From assembly GCF_049801055.1 (NCBI RefSeq), contig NZ_JBNAGF010000004.1, positions 248,001 through 312,000 on the forward strand: 64,000 bases of DNA, read 5' to 3'. Shown one piece after another: positions 8,972 through 16,797 of the stretch. Source of the DNA: JBNAGF01 sp049801055 (lineage in GTDB: Bacteria; Pseudomonadota; Alphaproteobacteria; Rhodobacterales; Rhodobacteraceae). The position numbers and the translations under genes were made by a program. The notes below the pieces were generated by a model. It was not told the origin of the DNA. It ran no database searches and saw nothing but the letters and a program-made list of their open reading frames with translations. Numbering within the stretch: position 1 is the stretch's first letter; each line of letters begins with the position of its first letter.

Positions 8972-10150
8972 TCAGTCCTCCCTCAAAGTTTGCAACGCCG
9001 CGCGCTTTGCGCGGCGTCGACGGCGCAACAAACGAATTCTCCGCCGAATGCTTAGCGGTGTTTCGACAAACTCCCCCGCCTCTCGGCCAGGGTATGCGTC
9101 AAAAGCCTCTTTTCTCTCAGCATCGGTCAATCCCGGCCAGTTCGTGTCAGGGGGTATGAAACCTTCCTCTGAGAGCACCGACCCAACCTTGTTGTGGTCA
9201 ATTTCTCCAATCGTTTGTGCGGTCGGCAACCCTGACCTGAACCATTCCCGGCCTATTGGGTCGATATTGATCGGCTTGAGGCCGCCAAAATGTCTAAGAT
9301 GCGCGTATTTAGACCCTATTTTTCGAGACTTATGGGACTTCAGTATAGCCACACGTTGATCCGGGCGGCTGACCATGGCCATTAGATGCACAGCGGTGCT
9401 TTCAGCTACGACAATCTCCGCCGCGGCCTTGTAGCGCGCAATTTGGGTAGTAACGTCGCGCGTGTCAGGTCGAAACGACTGGTAGCCTTGCAGGCTGAGC
9501 AGATCCTCCAGATGTTCTTCGCCCAAATACCGCCTGTCTGCACGGGGCGCCTGAACATAGAGTTTGTCTGGGCCGTCAGGGGAAATATCGCGCGCAAATC
9601 TGTTCTGGATCGCTGCTCGGAACTTGCCGGTTCCCCGGATTATGTCTCCATGCCCAAAGCCCTGCCCGGGCACGACCAGTTCTTCCACCTGCACCGGTGA
9701 GGTGGCGACGCGGATTTCCAATCCCGGAGCAAAGAGGTTCACGGTATCTTGCTGATATCCTGTAGTATGGCTCCCAGTCCGAGGACGTTTCGGGATGTAC
9801 AGAACACCGCGGACAGGTTCTCCCAGGTGCTCCAATGCCCAAAGCCTCGCTGTGCCTTCGAGCAAAAAGAGTTCCAGATCACTGGAGAGAGCGCCGCCCC
9901 AAAGCCACCGACCCGGCAGGCGTTCGTGAACATGGGGCGGTGTTTCAGGTCGTGTTGTCAGGCAACGAAACTTGCGCCAAAGAGCCCCTTCGGGTCGATA
10001 CTGGCCATCATTGCCAAGAATACCGGCAGGCTGGATAAAGGCGCCCTTGGACGCCGGAACAGCGACAGCATCACGTAGATAGGTTATCTGCTCCGACCAC
10101 CCGCCGCCGGGATTGGGCGGGGTGTTCGGGTCGAACGAAGGTTCGGACAT
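8972..10150 (-). CDS. Glycosyltransferase family 61-like protein (DUF563)
   Basis: 392 residues. The middle-to-C-terminal part has the DUF563/GT61 pattern: KLYVQAPRADRRYLGEEHLEDLL, then GYQSFRPDTRDVTTQIARYKAAAEIVVAESTAVHLMAMVSRP split by short gaps. The C-terminus is strikingly basic, with RRR clusters in the last 25 residues. No signal peptide or membrane span is seen, so it is probably cytosolic or peripheral, acting on a surface glycan. It lies 9 bp after regA on the same strand and may be read with senC-regA. Confidence 0.7.
   Translation of the reverse strand: MSEPSFDPNTPPNPGGGWSEQITYLRDAVAVPASKGAFIQPAGILGNDGQYRPEGALWRKFRCLTTRPETPPHVHERLPGRWLWGGALSSDLELFLLEGTARLWALEHLGEPVRGVLYIPKRPRTGSHTTGYQQDTVNLFAPGLEIRVATSPVQVEELVVPGQGFGHGDIIRGTGKFRAAIQNRFARDISPDGPDKLYVQAPRADRRYLGEEHLEDLLSLQGYQSFRPDTRDVTTQIARYKAAAEIVVAESTAVHLMAMVSRPDQRVAILKSHKSRKIGSKYAHLRHFGGLKPINIDPIGREWFRSGLPTAQTIGEIDHNKVGSVLSEEGFIPPDTNWPGLTDAERKEAFDAYPGREAGEFVETPLSIRRRIRLLRRRRRAKRAALQTLRED
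8995..9017. terminator. Strong hairpin downstream of the HD gene
   Basis: ACGCCGCGC pairs perfectly with GCGCGGCGT (9 bp) around GCTTT, 26 bp after the HD-gene stop. It lies inside the 3' end of the convergent glycosyltransferase gene, in its Arg-rich tail. No T-run follows, so termination is only suggested. Confidence 0.35.
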
Positions 10151-10159
10151 CTGACTCGA

Positions 10160-10714
10160 TTAGCGCGGGCTGCGCTTGGCCAGAATTCGTTGCAGAGTTC
10201 GCCTGTGCATGTTCAGCCGTCGCGCGGTTTCGCTGACATTTCGATCGCACAGTTCATATACGCGCTGGATGTGCTCCCAACGCACACGGTCAGCGCTCAT
10301 CGGATTCTCAGGAGGTGGAGGCAGTTCGTCCGGCATTGCCAGAAGCGCGTTGGTGATATCCGTCGCATCGGCGGGTTTAGACAGGTAGTCGGTTGCCCCG
10401 ATCTTTACCGCTGCTACGGCGGTCGCAATTGCGCCGTAGCCGGTCAGAACGACAACCCGGCTGTCAGGGCGTTTGTCGCGCAAAACCTCGACAACATCCA
10501 AACCATTCCCGTCCTCTAGCCGAAGGTCGACGACAGCATATGCGGGTGGACGCGCCGTAGCGATAGCCCGCCCAGCTGCGACCGAAGCAGCTGTTTCGAC
10601 CTCAAACCCCCGCTTTTCCATGGCCTTAGCCAATCTTCGCAAAAACGGCTCATCGTCATCAACCAACAACAGGGTCTTGTCCGGCCCGATTTCTTGCAGC
10701 TTGGGTTCGGCCAT
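10160..10714 (-). CDS. regA: Global redox response regulator RegA/PrrA (ActR family)
   Basis: 184 residues, the length of RegA. The receiver has DDDE near residue 20, the phosphorylation site Asp63 in VVDLRLEDGNG, and LTGYGAIATAV with Lys in YLSKPAD. A Pro-rich linker (DELPPPPENP) leads to a C-terminal Fis-type helix-turn-helix (about residues 159-184, NVSETARRLNMHRRTLQRIL). In Rhodobacter this regulator controls photosynthesis, respiration, nitrogen and carbon fixation genes in response to redox state. It lies after senC and opposite regB, the classic arrangement. Confidence 0.96.
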   Translation of the reverse strand: MAEPKLQEIGPDKTLLLVDDDEPFLRRLAKAMEKRGFEVETAASVAAGRAIATARPPAYAVVDLRLEDGNGLDVVEVLRDKRPDSRVVVLTGYGAIATAVAAVKIGATDYLSKPADATDITNALLAMPDELPPPPENPMSADRVRWEHIQRVYELCDRNVSETARRLNMHRRTLQRILAKRSPR

Positions 10715-10790
10715 ACGCTCACTTTCAAAGGCTGTCTTCAGTCCAGCCGAGTATTAACAGGGCGTTCCCAAAGGTCAAATGTCCTTCGGT

Positions 10791-11414
10791 TCACATCCGG
10801 TCGAGGAAACAACCGATCTTATCTGCCATTTGCTCAGGCGTCACATCGCGACGGAAGAATTCTACAAATCCGTGTTCCGGTAAAACCAAGTATGAAAAGG
10901 TAGAGTGATCCACCAAGTAGTTTTCATCATCGGCAGGCTGAGCTTTGTAGTAGGTCTTGTAGGCTTTGCTGGCGGCTTTGACCTGCTCATCCGATCCGGT
11001 CAGGCCGATCATCCGTTCATGCAAATAGCTCACATAGTCTCCAACCACTTCGGGCGTGTCCCGCTTTGGATCGATGGAGATAAACACCGGAGTCACGATC
11101 TGACCACGGCTTTCAAGAATATCAACGGTTTCTGCGTTCCTCGCCGCATCGAATGGGCAAATGTCGGGGCAGTAAGTGTAACCAAAATAGATCAGCGCCG
11201 GAGCGGTGATCACATCCTTGTCGGTCACGGTCTCTCCCTCGGAGTTCACAAGCTCGAACGGCCCTCCGATCTGGCCGCTGCCACCTGCCACCTGCGAGGC
11301 GCGACATTGCGCGAACTGATCTCCTCCATCGCCGCCCGAACGCGTAATGAACCAGACGCCCCCGATAAGGGCACCCATTGCCAAGGCTGCGACAATCGCA
11401 AAAAGACGTGTCAT
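10791..11414 (-). CDS. senC: SCO1/SenC/PrrC copper chaperone
   Basis: 207 residues from the ATG at 11414, which opens with an N-terminal membrane anchor (about residues 4-24). The thioredoxin-fold domain carries Cys82 and Cys86 in FGYTYCPDICPFDAARN and His170 in VDHSTFSY, the three copper ligands of SCO proteins. It delivers copper to cytochrome oxidase and, in Rhodobacter, influences RegB/RegA (PrrC). A 69-residue upstream extension would overlap regB and is rejected. It lies 76 bp before regA. Confidence 0.95.
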   Translation of the reverse strand: MTRLFAIVAALAMGALIGGVWFITRSGGDGGDQFAQCRASQVAGGSGQIGGPFELVNSEGETVTDKDVITAPALIYFGYTYCPDICPFDAARNAETVDILESRGQIVTPVFISIDPKRDTPEVVGDYVSYLHERMIGLTGSDEQVKAASKAYKTYYKAQPADDENYLVDHSTFSYLVLPEHGFVEFFRRDVTPEQMADKIGCFLDRM

Positions 11415-11505
11415 GTTAGGGCTCGATCGTGATGAGAGTAGTTGAACGTTCCGAGCGCGACTCCTATCAAAGAAGGCGGCCGTTGCAACAGGACATAAAC
11501 ACCTG

Positions 11506-12903
11506 ATGGAAGAATCCAACTCCACCCTTTGGCAAAATAACGAAAACACCAGCTGGATCCGTCTGCGAACGATGATCCTGCTGCGCTGGGTTGCCATCGC
11601 CGGGCAGATCGCCGCAATCACCGTTGCACAGCAGATGTACCATCTGCAGCTCGAGCTTGGTCTGTGCTACCTCGCCGTCGGAATATCCGTCATCGGAAAT
11701 CTCGTGGCGACCTTCGTATTTCCCGAAAACAAACGACTTTCGGAATACGAGAATTTTCTGATGGTTCTGTTCGACCTTCTTCAGCTTGCGTTTCTGCTGT
11801 ATCTGACCGGCGGTCTGCACAATCCGTTTGCCCTGCTTCTGCTTGGGCCGGTTACGATTTCGGCAAATGTCATGGGGCTTCGTTCGACCGTAATCATCGG
11901 GGCGACGGCCATCATTCTTGTGACTCTTCTGGCAGAATTCCACTTTCCATTAAGAACCGAGCAGGGATTCGTCCTGCGAATTCCGGATGTTTTTGTGTTC
12001 GGGAACTGGGCCGCAATCATTATCGCCATCGCCTTCCTTGGTGCCTATTCTTACCGGATCAGCTCGGAGATGAGATCAATGTCGTCTGCACTGACTGCGA
12101 CGCATATGGCTCTGGCCCGGGAACAAAAATTGACAGATCTTGGCGGAGTTGTGGCCGCTGCTGCGCACGAGTTGGGAACCCCACTTGCCACGATCAAGCT
12201 GGCCAGTTCCGAACTGATCGAAGATCTCAACGACCGACCTTCGCTTAAAGAAGACGCCCAGCTGATCCGAGAGCAGGCAGATCGGTGTCGCGATATTCTG
12301 CGTGACATGGGGCGCGCCGGAAAGGACGACCTGCATCTGCGGAAGGCCCCCCTCAGTACTGTCGTGCACGAAGCGGCCGAACCACATATTCATCGCGGCA
12401 AGACAGTTCACTTCGAAGAGGGTCCGGACGAGGGCGGAGACTTTCAGCAACCATCGATTCTTCGAAAACCAGAAGTTATTCACGGCCTGCGCAACTTGAT
12501 TCAGAACGCCGTAGACTTTGCACGCGCCAATGTCTGGGTCGAATCCCACTGGACTGATGATCAGATCCTTGTGCGAATCCTTGATGATGGCCGGGGATAC
12601 CCACCTCAAATGATCGGGCGGATCGGAGACCCGTTTGTTCGCCGCCGTCGGGCTGAAGGCGACCGCAAAGCGCGACCGGAGTACGAAGGGATGGGTTTGG
12701 GTCTCTTCATCGCCAAGACATTGCTTGAGCGCAGCGGCGCGGAACTGAGCTTTGCCAATGGATCGGACCCGTATCAAACCATATCCAACCGGTCCGAACG
12801 GCGCGGCGCGGTGGTTCAGGTCGTATGGCCGAGGGAACAGATTGACGCCCAGATCGGCGAAAACGTCATTCCAGTAGGCCGCAATCAACAGATTCCCACC
12901 TGA
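11506..12903 (+). CDS. regB: Redox sensor histidine kinase RegB/PrrB
   Basis: 465 residues. Six membrane segments fill the first ~185 residues, with the quinone-sensing GGLHNPF motif at about 102-108. The H-box has His221 in AAAHELGTPLATI. The redox-active cysteine is Cys261 in ADRCRDILRDM, at the conserved site. ATPase boxes follow (HGLRNLIQNAVDFA, DDGRGYPP, GMGLGLFIAKTLLERSGAEL). All features of the RegB family are therefore intact. It is divergent from senC-regA with a 91-bp intergenic region that must hold both promoters. Confidence 0.97.
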   Translation: MEESNSTLWQNNENTSWIRLRTMILLRWVAIAGQIAAITVAQQMYHLQLELGLCYLAVGISVIGNLVATFVFPENKRLSEYENFLMVLFDLLQLAFLLYLTGGLHNPFALLLLGPVTISANVMGLRSTVIIGATAIILVTLLAEFHFPLRTEQGFVLRIPDVFVFGNWAAIIIAIAFLGAYSYRISSEMRSMSSALTATHMALAREQKLTDLGGVVAAAAHELGTPLATIKLASSELIEDLNDRPSLKEDAQLIREQADRCRDILRDMGRAGKDDLHLRKAPLSTVVHEAAEPHIHRGKTVHFEEGPDEGGDFQQPSILRKPEVIHGLRNLIQNAVDFARANVWVESHWTDDQILVRILDDGRGYPPQMIGRIGDPFVRRRRAEGDRKARPEYEGMGLGLFIAKTLLERSGAELSFANGSDPYQTISNRSERRGAVVQVVWPREQIDAQIGENVIPVGRNQQIPT

Positions 12904-12940
12904 TGAAACGCGGCAGACTGCCAACCTCACAAATCGGTCA

Positions 12941-12955
12941 TTAAGGATTCGTTAA
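12941..12955. promoter_or_regulatory. Perfect CtrA-type box (TTAA-N7-TTAA) with nested GANTC site
   Basis: TTAA-GGATTCG-TTAA matches the full CtrA consensus exactly. The spacer holds GATTC, a CcrM (GANTC) methylation site. It lies 58 bp before the TTG start of the PAS-domain gene, where an activator site overlapping a -35 region would be expected. The sequence match is direct; CtrA binding is inferred. Confidence 0.55.
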
Positions 12956-13012
12956 GCTCTGTCTGCTCATCTGGCCCTTGGGGACGCGTTATTCCGTAGC
13001 CGGGCGACCGAA

Positions 13013-14578
13013 TTGCAAAGTACCACTCTGATCGACTGGGCCATCTTGGCTTCCATTTGCGCCGCAGCAGCGATCACTGCGGTTTGGCTGCTCTACCCTC
13101 GAAAACGGGGTAGCGGTCTCAGACAGAAACTGTTGCGACCCGAGCCGATGTCCAGAGCGGTTTTACTGTTTGAAGACGAGAGGTTGCTTGATGCATCAGA
13201 TCGCGCGCGCAGTCTCTTTGGTGCGGAACCCGGCCTTTTCGAATGGTCTCAATTGCACAAAAAGCTTTCAGAGCAGTTTTTGGATTTTCCAGAATCCCCC
13301 AGTTCCGTTCCGGGATCAAAGGATCTGATCCTGACAGACATAGCTTCGGATGCCCCAGTTCAATACGTGTGCTGCGAGCGTCTGGATGGCATGATCAGGG
13401 TAACGTTGCACTCCGATTTCGGGCGGCATGACTCAGATCAATCCCGGCTTGCGATCGTGCCGGATGTCAATGATCTGGCACTGGATCTGGCACCCTATCC
13501 GATTTGGCGAACTGACACAGAGGGAAATCTGGTCTGGAAAAATGAAGCCTATGCAGAGCTGGCGCGGAAAGCAGGTCGCGATCCCGCGGAACAACCGGCT
13601 GACATGTTTGCAGGTCTATCTAGCATTTCAGATGCAGGCCGCAGATCAAGGATATCCGTCCCGGTGAGGGATCAAGAGATCAGGCTCTGGTACGAAGCAA
13701 CTGTTGTTGATCAGGAAAATGGGCGCTTGTTTTACGCGGTTGACGCCAATGCCGTAGTTGATGCTGAAACGGCGCAACGCAATTTCGTTCAGACGCTGGC
13801 GAAAACGTTTGCGCAGCTTTCCATCGGACTGGCGATTTTTGATCGTAACCGTCAGTTGGCTCTGTTTAATCCAGCGCTGGTTGATCTCACATCGCTTCCT
13901 GCCGAGTTCCTAAGTGCGCGCCCCGATCTGCTGAGTTTCTTTGACAGGTTGCGCGATCAGAACATGATGCTGGAACCCAAGAATTACGGCGGCTGGCGGC
14001 AACAGATGGCCGAGTTGGTCGAAGCTGCGGCCGACGGAAAGTATCAGGAGACATGGTCATTGCCGTCCGGTTCAGTCTATTCGGTCAGTGGACGACCACA
14101 TCCGGACGGAGCCATAGCGTTCCTGTTCGAAGACATAACAGCCGAGATAACGCTGACCCGACGCTTCCGCTCCGAGCTGGAGCTTGGCCACGCCGTCTTG
14201 GACCGGCTCGATGACGCAATCTGCGTATTTGTTGCCGATGGGTCGCTTGCTTTTTCGAACCGAGCGTATCGTGACTTGTGGAACGTCGATCCCGACCTGT
14301 GTTTCTCTCAAACAACAATTCTTGATGCAACCCGAACCTGGCAAGGATTGAGCCACGCCACACCGGTTTGGGGGGACATTCGGGATTTCATGGCGTGTCG
14401 GGAAAACCGTGCGGAATGGTGGGCAAGTGTAAATCTTCGATCGGGCAAAGAGTTGATCTGTGAAGTCTCTCCAATCCAAAACGGCGCAACCATGATCTGC
14501 TTTCGAACAAGCTGTTCCAGAGACCCAAAGCCTCTTGGAACAGAAACACTGGCGGCAATCGGCTCGGAACCCGCTTGA
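13013..14578 (+). CDS. PAS-domain signalling protein without kinase domain
   Basis: 521 residues from a TTG start that is uncertain, since there is no strong ribosome-binding site. One N-terminal membrane segment (about residues 9-27, AILASICAAAAITAVWLLY) is followed by several PAS-like regions: LDLAPYPIWRTDTEGNLVWKNEAY, then the PAS_7-type IGLAIFDRNRQLALFNPALVDLTSLPAEFL, and a third near AICVFVADGSLAFSNRAYRDL. No H-box or ATP-binding domain follows, so it is a sensor or scaffold rather than an autonomous kinase. DivL-like PAS proteins of alphaproteobacteria are a possible comparison. The CtrA-type box upstream suggests cell-cycle-linked expression. Confidence 0.75.
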   Translation: MQSTTLIDWAILASICAAAAITAVWLLYPRKRGSGLRQKLLRPEPMSRAVLLFEDERLLDASDRARSLFGAEPGLFEWSQLHKKLSEQFLDFPESPSSVPGSKDLILTDIASDAPVQYVCCERLDGMIRVTLHSDFGRHDSDQSRLAIVPDVNDLALDLAPYPIWRTDTEGNLVWKNEAYAELARKAGRDPAEQPADMFAGLSSISDAGRRSRISVPVRDQEIRLWYEATVVDQENGRLFYAVDANAVVDAETAQRNFVQTLAKTFAQLSIGLAIFDRNRQLALFNPALVDLTSLPAEFLSARPDLLSFFDRLRDQNMMLEPKNYGGWRQQMAELVEAAADGKYQETWSLPSGSVYSVSGRPHPDGAIAFLFEDITAEITLTRRFRSELELGHAVLDRLDDAICVFVADGSLAFSNRAYRDLWNVDPDLCFSQTTILDATRTWQGLSHATPVWGDIRDFMACRENRAEWWASVNLRSGKELICEVSPIQNGATMICFRTSCSRDPKPLGTETLAAIGSEPA

Positions 14579-14609
14579 AGCCGGGTCGGCGCACCGTCAT
14601 TGTTGCGCC

Positions 14610-15113
14610 ATGACCTTACACCGTGCGACCCTTTCCATCCGCTCACCTCAGGCTATGGCAGAATTTGCCAACCGTCTTGGGCAATTGCTGCGACCGGGAG
14701 ATTGCATTCTGCTCGAGGGCCAAATCGGGGCAGGAAAAACACATCTTGCGCGAAGTCTGATCCAATCGCTTCTGGATGAACCCGAAGACGTTCCCTCGCC
14801 GACATTCACACTGGTTCAGACCTATGAAACCCGGGCTGGAGAGCTTTGGCATGCCGATCTCTATCGGCTGTCTTCGGTGACTGAAATCGAGGAATTGGGC
14901 CTAATAGAAGCTTTTGAGGAGGCCATTTGTCTCGTTGAATGGCCCGACCGACTTGGCAACCTGGCGCCCGAGGATGCGCTTACAATCTCCTTTACGCAGG
15001 GCGGTGATGACCCCGACACCCGCGAAATTTCGCTTCGGACAAACAATCCACATTGGGCGATTGTCCTTAGTAAACTAGCCAAAAAAGACGCTGAGATGAG
15101 CAGAACCCCATGA
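14610..15113 (+). CDS. tsaE: tRNA threonylcarbamoyladenosine ATPase TsaE
   Basis: 167 residues from the ATG at 14610. The Walker A motif LEGQIGAGKTHLARSLI, the PSPTFTLVQTYE segment, and HADLYRL plus LVEWPDRL are all present, as in TsaE/YjeE. It hydrolyses ATP to reset the TsaD-TsaB complex in t6A synthesis. It is the first gene of the overlapping string tsaE-amgK-murU-addB-addA; its stop overlaps amgK by ATGA. A longer reading from 14535 runs into the PAS gene and lacks family similarity. Confidence 0.95.
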   Translation: MTLHRATLSIRSPQAMAEFANRLGQLLRPGDCILLEGQIGAGKTHLARSLIQSLLDEPEDVPSPTFTLVQTYETRAGELWHADLYRLSSVTEIEELGLIEAFEEAICLVEWPDRLGNLAPEDALTISFTQGGDDPDTREISLRTNNPHWAIVLSKLAKKDAEMSRTP

Positions 15114-16111
15114 TTGATTCCCGCGCCCAGCGCGCCCAAGCCCTGATTTCCGCCTGCGGCTGGCGCAGTGCTCGGCGAACACCGCTTGCCGGTGACGCAT
15201 CAAACCGAAAGTATGAACGGTTGACCCTGCCGGATGGCGGCGGAAGCGCGGTGCTTATGGATGCGAACCCAGAAAAGGGCGAAGATGTGCAGCCATTCAT
15301 CGATATCACCGAACATTTGCGCAATGCCGGCTTGAGCGCGCCGGAAATCTTTGGGCAGGATCCTGAAGCGGGATTCCTGTTGATCGAAGATCTTGGAGAT
15401 GATCTGTTTGCGCGAGTCATCGAGCGAGATTCCTCCCTTGAACCGCTCCTTTATCAGGCCGCCACAGACGTACTGCTTCATCTGCACGCAAATCCAGCGC
15501 CCAGACTGGAAAGCTACAATCCAACCCTAATGACAGATCTGGCGAGCCTTGCTTATACGAAGTATGCGGACGCGGTTGGGCCAGTGGAACCAGATAATCT
15601 CACTCGCTTCCAGAACCGGTTCGAAGACATTCTCGTGCAATCCGTCCGAGGAAAGCAGGTTCTGATACAAAGGGACTACCATGCGGAAAACCTGATCTGG
15701 CTGCCAAATCGGGAGGGTGTGGCACGTGTCGGCCTGCTTGACTATCAGGACGCTATGTCCGGTCATCCGGCCTATGATCTAGTGTCGCTTCTTCAGGATG
15801 CGCGTCGAGATGTGTCGGCGCCGGTAGAGTTGGGAATGACCGCCCACTATATTCGGGCAAGCGGGGCCGATGAGCATGAGTTCCTGACCGCCTACGCAGT
15901 TCTGGGCGTACAACGCAATCTGAGAATCCTCGGTGTTTTTGCACGGTTGTCTCTTGAATATGGCAAGCCTGACTATGTCGATCTGATCCCCAGAGTTTGG
16001 GGGCACCTCGTTCGGGGTCTGGAACATCCTGTCATGGCACCGATCGCTGACCTGTTGCTCGCTGAACTTCCGCAGCCCACCGAAGATGTGCTTCGGAGGT
16101 TGAGGGGATGA
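15110..16111 (+). CDS. amgK: Amino-sugar anomeric kinase AmgK-like (APH family)
   Basis: 333 residues of the aminoglycoside-phosphotransferase fold. LAGDASNRKYERL is the nucleotide loop, QRDYHAENLIWL gives the catalytic loop, and GLLDYQDAMSGHPAYDLVSLL holds the metal-binding Asp. AmgK phosphorylates MurNAc/GlcNAc at C1 in the peptidoglycan recycling route first described in Pseudomonas. The gene directly after it is MurU-like, which is the main reason for choosing AmgK among APH kinases. It overlaps both neighbours by 4 bp. Confidence 0.88.
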   Translation: MIDSRAQRAQALISACGWRSARRTPLAGDASNRKYERLTLPDGGGSAVLMDANPEKGEDVQPFIDITEHLRNAGLSAPEIFGQDPEAGFLLIEDLGDDLFARVIERDSSLEPLLYQAATDVLLHLHANPAPRLESYNPTLMTDLASLAYTKYADAVGPVEPDNLTRFQNRFEDILVQSVRGKQVLIQRDYHAENLIWLPNREGVARVGLLDYQDAMSGHPAYDLVSLLQDARRDVSAPVELGMTAHYIRASGADEHEFLTAYAVLGVQRNLRILGVFARLSLEYGKPDYVDLIPRVWGHLVRGLEHPVMAPIADLLLAELPQPTEDVLRRLRG

Positions 16112-16797
16112 GGGATACACCTGACGCGGTCATGTTGTTCGCCGCAGGTTTTGGCACACGAATGAAGCCCCTCACGGATTCCCTGCCCAAGCCCATGATC
16201 AAGGTGGCAGGCAAACCCCTTATCGACCATGCGCTTGATCTTGTGTCGGCGATATCGCCCCGAGTGACTGTCGCCAATCTGCACTATCTGCCCCAACCGC
16301 TTGTCGACCATCTTGAGCCGAAAGGTGTAGCCCTTTCGCTTGAATCTCCTGATATTCTCGATACCGGTGGCGGCTTGCGTCAGGCTCTGCCAATGCTCGG
16401 TGACGGGCCGGTTCTGACCGTGAATACGGATGCTGTTTGGGCCGGACCAAACCCGCTTGTCGCATTGCGTGCAGCGTGGGACCCCGACAAGATGGATGCG
16501 CTTTTGACCTGTATTCCATTGGAGCGAACAGTTGGGCGGAGCGGCGGCGGCGATTTCAGGATTGATCAATCGGGTCGGCTGACCCGAGGTGGCGAGATGG
16601 TCTATGGCGGCGTTCAAATCATCCGTACCGAACGCCTGCTTAACGTCCCGGACAAAGCATTTTCCCTTAATAGGGTCTGGAACGACATGCATCAGGAAGG
16701 CCGCCTATTTGGCCTGTCTTACCCCGGGACTTGGTGCGACGTAGGACACCCCGGTGGAATCGCGCTCGCAGAAAACATGCTGAGTCGCCATGTTTGA
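16108..16797 (+). CDS. murU: N-acetylmuramate-1-phosphate uridylyltransferase MurU-like
   Basis: 229 residues. It opens with VMLFAAGFGTRMKPLTDSLPKPM, the sugar-phosphate nucleotidyltransferase signature, and has LTVNTDAVW (metal-binding Asp) and DTGGGLRQAL. Following AmgK, it would form UDP-MurNAc and close the recycling loop that bypasses de novo synthesis and its fosfomycin-sensitive step. The general nucleotidyltransferase call is firm; MurU rests on context. Its end overlaps addB by 8 bp. Confidence 0.88.
   Translation: MRDTPDAVMLFAAGFGTRMKPLTDSLPKPMIKVAGKPLIDHALDLVSAISPRVTVANLHYLPQPLVDHLEPKGVALSLESPDILDTGGGLRQALPMLGDGPVLTVNTDAVWAGPNPLVALRAAWDPDKMDALLTCIPLERTVGRSGGGDFRIDQSGRLTRGGEMVYGGVQIIRTERLLNVPDKAFSLNRVWNDMHQEGRLFGLSYPGTWCDVGHPGGIALAENMLSRHV

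Noticed and set aside
11415..11621. 69-residue N-terminal extension of senC
   Set aside because: It overlaps regB and its promoter region; the ATG at 11414 starts a normal membrane anchor.
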